Source of the DNA: FEB-35 sp050263095
GTDB taxonomy: Bacteria > Desulfobacterota > Deferrimicrobia > Deferrimicrobiales > Deferrimicrobiaceae
Direction: 5' to 3'
Length of the DNA stretch: 17,258 nt
Assembly (NCBI GenBank): GCA_050263095.1
Contig: JBLNEW010000052.1
Span: 1-17,258 of the forward strand
The translations under genes were made by a program, and so were the position numbers. Positions within the stretch are counted from its first letter, which is position 1, and the number at the start of each line of letters is the position of its first letter. Shown here piece by piece: positions 15,345 through 17,258 of the stretch. Below the pieces are notes generated by a model. That model was not told where the DNA came from, did not search any database, and was given only the letters and a program-made list of their open reading frames with translations.

Positions 15345-15719
15345 TCACACCTTTGCCAGCAGCATCTGGAGCGCCTCTTCGCACCCCAGCAACTTCTGCA
15401 GTTCCTTGTCCGAACGGGGGAAGGCCTCCGTCGGGTAGCGGTCGGCGTCCTTCTCGAACACCAGGAGGGCCGGCACGTTCTTCCCGAAGTCTTCCTGCAG
15501 GGCGCCCTTCGCGCCGAACACCCCCCGGACCGTGGCCTTCGGGCCCGTCAGCGCCGAGTTGTACGTCATGAAGGCGACCTGCTGCCCCTTGAGGTCCACG
15601 GCCTTGGCGTTTACGCCCTTGGCCGCGAGCTGGTTTACCAGCTCGATCGCTTTCGCGTTGTCGCAAGGGTACGCAGACCCGGGTGCCACCGTGCTGTCAT
15701 AATAGAATTCCACTTTCAT
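15345..15719 (-). CDS. 124-aa protein of unknown function, possibly thioredoxin-like fold
   Basis: I do not recognise this protein. It is soluble, with 124 residues and an alternating alpha/beta pattern: a starting strand MKVEFYYDS, a helix (about 20-34), a strand NAKAVDLKG, then a helix-strand-helix ending. A VPALLVFEKD segment at 82-91 resembles the cis-proline strand of thioredoxin-like folds. There are only two cysteines (C19, C113) and no CXXC, so a redox role is not supported. The ATG at 15719 is preceded by GGAGG at nine bases; the frame remains open 20 codons upstream but would run across the inverted repeat there. It lies upstream of the CoA ligase and is probably co-transcribed with it, behind a terminator that separates it from the CoA-transferase group. 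A small partner or accessory protein for acid activation is conceivable but unproven. Confidence 0.7.
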   Translation of the reverse strand: MKVEFYYDSTVAPGSAYPCDNAKAIELVNQLAAKGVNAKAVDLKGQQVAFMTYNSALTGPKATVRGVFGAKGALQEDFGKNVPALLVFEKDADRYPTEAFPRSDKELQKLLGCEEALQMLLAKV

Positions 15720-15738
15720 CGTCGCAAACCCTCCTCGC

Positions 15739-15763
15739 GTAATATGGTTTTTAAGGATATTAC
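15739..15763. repeat. 7-bp perfect inverted repeat upstream of the 124-aa gene
   Basis: GTAATAT (15739-15745) and ATATTAC (15757-15763) form a perfect dyad with an 11-base A/T-rich spacer, 20-44 bases before the ATG of the 124-aa gene. It lies directly after the upstream terminator. Position and AT content suit an operator or promoter region for the downstream pair of genes. It is too weak to be a terminator. Confidence 0.4.
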
Positions 15764-15769
15764 CCCGAT

Positions 15770-15826
15770 AAAAAGGCAAAATCCACGGCCGCTCGTTGGG
15801 GTCACCAAGGCGGCCGTGGATTTGCC
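15770..15826 (-). terminator. Rho-independent terminator after the 64-aa gene
   Basis: On the minus strand a hairpin with a perfect 14-bp stem (15792-15779 paired with 15810-15823) extends by three further pairs after a one-base bulge. It has a 17-base loop and is followed by TTTTT (15774-15770). The loop itself contains a small TTGG/CCAA stem. It should end the CoA-transferase transcript before the 124-aa gene. Confidence 0.88.
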
Positions 15827-15873
15827 GCGTCGCTAATCTACCAGACCGGCGACGGTCGGTTCAAGAAGTTATT

Positions 15874-16068
15874 TTACTCCTGCTTGAAGGCCGGGCCCGG
15901 TCCCTCGTAGTAGCCGCATTCGCCGTGGATCCCTTCCGTCTTCGGGATGTTGATGGCATACGGCCACTCGAGCTTATGGCACTGCCCCATGTACGCCAAG
16001 GCGATATTGGGGTCCGTCGCCTTGACGAAGTTCTTGCACGCCTGGCAATTCGGTACGATTTTCGCCAC
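15874..16068 (-). CDS. 64-aa four-cysteine protein, resembles small Fe-S subunits of benzylsuccinate-synthase-type enzymes
   Basis: Small soluble protein of 64 residues. Cysteines C8, C11, C30 and C51 fall in the order C-x2-C-x18-C-x20-C, with KNF right after the first pair, a G-x-C in the middle, a nearby W-P and a final G-E-C-G-Y-Y. Size and layout resemble the gamma/beta subunits (BssC/BssB type) of benzylsuccinate synthase and related glycyl radical enzymes, which bind one [4Fe-4S] cluster. This is resemblance judged by eye, and no radical enzyme subunit is in the window. The start is GTG at 16068-16066 with a near-perfect GGAGGAG five bases upstream; longer versions lack such a site. It follows the 131-aa gene by 57 nt and precedes a strong terminator, so it is the last gene of the CoA-transferase transcript. 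It could instead be a stand-alone zinc or Fe-S protein. Confidence 0.75.
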   Translation of the reverse strand: MAKIVPNCQACKNFVKATDPNIALAYMGQCHKLEWPYAINIPKTEGIHGECGYYEGPGPAFKQE

Positions 16069-16125
16069 GGTATCTCCTCCTGTCTTCAATGGTCGGGTCA
16101 ATGTTACGTAAAGCGGTACCTCTTG

Positions 16126-16521
16126 TTACTTGCCGCTGTAGAAGAACTTCGGCACGCTTCCGACCAGGTCTTCCGCCTTGAGCGGCGCGCCGGAAACCCG
16201 ATTTCCGCGGATGCTCTTCGTGATCGGGATCGGCTTGCCCTGGAAGTCCTCCCGCGCCTGCGGGCCCACGGCCACCTTGCTGGGGTCCGTGATCGGCTTC
16301 CAGTCCTTCGACTGAGCGAAACCGGGAACCTTGTCGTGCGGCCCCTTGGTCTCGGCGGGAGGCGCCTTGCGGTGCCCGTTCTCCAGCTCGTACGCGAAGA
16401 CCGCGTCGCAGCCCGCGCACTTGATCTTGCCCTTGAAGTTCCAGAACGTGAACGGATCCAGGTAATTTATCGTATCGCACTTCGGGCACTGTAGAATCAA
16501 AGAGGCATCTTTGAAGCTCAT
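16126..16521 (-). CDS. 131-aa zinc-ribbon-like protein, function unknown
   Basis: Soluble protein of 131 residues that I cannot assign to a named family. The N-terminus holds two CXXC knuckles, C12-x2-C15 and C35-x2-C38 (C-x2-C-x19-C-x2-C), with beta-rich sequence between them, as in zinc ribbons or rubredoxin-like folds. The rest (about 45-131) is charged and rich in Pro and Lys without clear domains. The knuckle spacing differs from the DUF35 zinc ribbons of BbsA-type thiolase partners. The ATG at 16521 has AGGGGG six bases upstream. It begins 21 nt after the CoA-transferase stop and is followed by the 64-aa four-cysteine gene, so the three are probably one transcript. Two cysteine-rich small proteins next to a CoA-transferase suggest a role tied to that pathway. 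Confidence 0.72.
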   Translation of the reverse strand: MSFKDASLILQCPKCDTINYLDPFTFWNFKGKIKCAGCDAVFAYELENGHRKAPPAETKGPHDKVPGFAQSKDWKPITDPSKVAVGPQAREDFQGKPIPITKSIRGNRVSGAPLKAEDLVGSVPKFFYSGK

Positions 16522-16542
16522 CGTTTCCCCCTTTTCGTTTCG

Positions 16543-17258
16543 TTAAATGATCTCTTTCTGCTCCAGGTCGGCGATTGCCGATCCGCTGTAGCCGCACAGC
16601 TTGGACAGGACGTACTCGTTGTCCGCGCCGACCGGCTTGAACACCCAGCGAACCCGGGCCGGAGTGTCGGAAAGCAGGTACGCCGGGCCCTGGGTCTGCA
16701 CGTCGCCGAACGTCGGGTCGTCGATCCACTGGATGGTGCCGCGCAGCTTCCAGTGCTCGTTGGCCGACACTTCCTTGGAGTTCCACACCGGCTGGGAGAG
16801 GATCCCGGCCGCCTTGCACGCCTTGTCGACGTCTTCCTTCGTCTTGTCGGCCGCCCACTTGTCGAGCTCGGGGTAGATGGCCGACTGCGCATCCGCCGCC
16901 ACGCGGTCCGCGTGGGTCGGGTACATCTTGGCGAGATCCGCCCGGTTGATGAGCTTGCAAAGCTTCGCGAAGTCCTCGTCCTTGTAGGCCGAGACGAGGC
17001 AGAAGCCGACTTCCTGCTCCTGCGGGTTCTTCGAGTTCGGGTAGGACGACTTCCCGCACTTGAGGATCCCGTGCACGCAAAGCAGCGGCTCCCAGTTCCC
17101 GAACCGCTGGGGAACGATGCCGGTCTTGCCGTAGAGCGCGATGAAGTCGGTCAGGTGTCTCTGGGCGCCGTGCACCTGGGAGTATTCCAGGAAGTTGCCC
17201 TTTCCGGAGACGTTGTCACGCCAGTAGAGGCTGGCGATGACGTTGAACGCCGAGATGG
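16543..17258 (-). CDS. Family III CoA-transferase (CaiB/BaiF type), C-terminal 237 residues, start beyond window
   Basis: C-terminal portion of a class III CoA-transferase, which moves CoA between carboxylic acids. Examples of the family are formyl-CoA:oxalate, carnitine and succinyl-CoA:benzylsuccinate CoA-transferases. The visible part starts at the window edge with NVIASLYWRDNVSGKGNFLEYSQ, the family's A-x-L-x-x-R-x-x-x-G-x-G-x-x-x-x-x-S-x region. It continues through the small domain and ends with GPAYLLSDTPARVRW and a G-Y-S-x-x-x-I-x-x-L tail, both typical of the family. The catalytic Asp (D169 in formyl-CoA transferase) should lie about ten residues before the window edge and cannot be checked. 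Start codon and full length are unknown. The stop is 21 nt before the 131-aa gene. The substrate is not evident; the adjacent benzoate-CoA-ligase-like gene hints at an aromatic or cyclic acid. Confidence 0.88.
   Translation of the reverse strand, partial: ISAFNVIASLYWRDNVSGKGNFLEYSQVHGAQRHLTDFIALYGKTGIVPQRFGNWEPLLCVHGILKCGKSSYPNSKNPQEQEVGFCLVSAYKDEDFAKLCKLINRADLAKMYPTHADRVAADAQSAIYPELDKWAADKTKEDVDKACKAAGILSQPVWNSKEVSANEHWKLRGTIQWIDDPTFGDVQTQGPAYLLSDTPARVRWVFKPVGADNEYVLSKLCGYSGSAIADLEQKEII

Noticed and set aside
13798..15438. Plus-strand open frame of about 546 codons across the CoA ligase
   Set aside because: It mirrors the ligase codons in reverse and has an Asp/His/Arg-rich composition. 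The minus-strand ligase has every catalytic motif.

Overview
GC-rich bacterial DNA, apparently chromosomal. I saw no insertion sequence, CRISPR array, tRNA or rRNA. The mix of genes suggests an anaerobic or facultative bacterium with periplasmic multiheme electron transfer, perhaps from the Desulfobacterota/Geobacter-like part of the tree. Three things point that way: a complex I operon without the NADH-input subunits, a small tetraheme class III (c3-type) cytochrome c, and acyl/aryl-CoA activation genes. The taxonomic guess is inference only.

Left region (1-10490, minus strand, transcribed right to left): one compact operon nuoABCDHIJKLMN, followed 20 nt later by the start of a second, clearly different nuoA that runs off the left edge. 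nuoE, nuoF and nuoG are absent, because nuoD is followed directly by nuoH. The genes overlap or nearly touch, with ATGA overlaps at A/B, C/D and I/J. The encoded enzyme has the peripheral arm core (B, C, D, I) and the whole membrane arm (A, H, J, K, L, M, N). It should take electrons from a donor other than NADH, or borrow an input module encoded elsewhere, and pass them to quinone while pumping protons.

Middle region (10491-13650): a 160-bp divergent intergenic region carries a plausible nuo promoter on the minus strand and a TATAAT box directly upstream of a short U32-family protein on the plus strand. Next come a convergent hotdog acyl-CoA thioesterase (minus), an AI-2E/PerM-family membrane protein (plus) and a secreted tetraheme cytochrome c (plus). 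A strong, probably bidirectional, terminator closes this block.

Right region (13669-17258, minus strand): a likely carboxylic-acid activation locus. In transcription order it holds a family III (CaiB/BaiF) CoA-transferase cut by the window edge, a 131-aa zinc-ribbon-like protein, a 64-aa four-cysteine protein resembling the small iron-sulfur subunits of benzylsuccinate-synthase-type enzymes, a rho-independent terminator, a 124-aa protein of unknown function, and a benzoate-CoA-ligase-like AMP-forming ligase. This is the least conventional part of the window. Its substrate cannot be read from the sequence, and the genes beyond the right edge would be the most informative.
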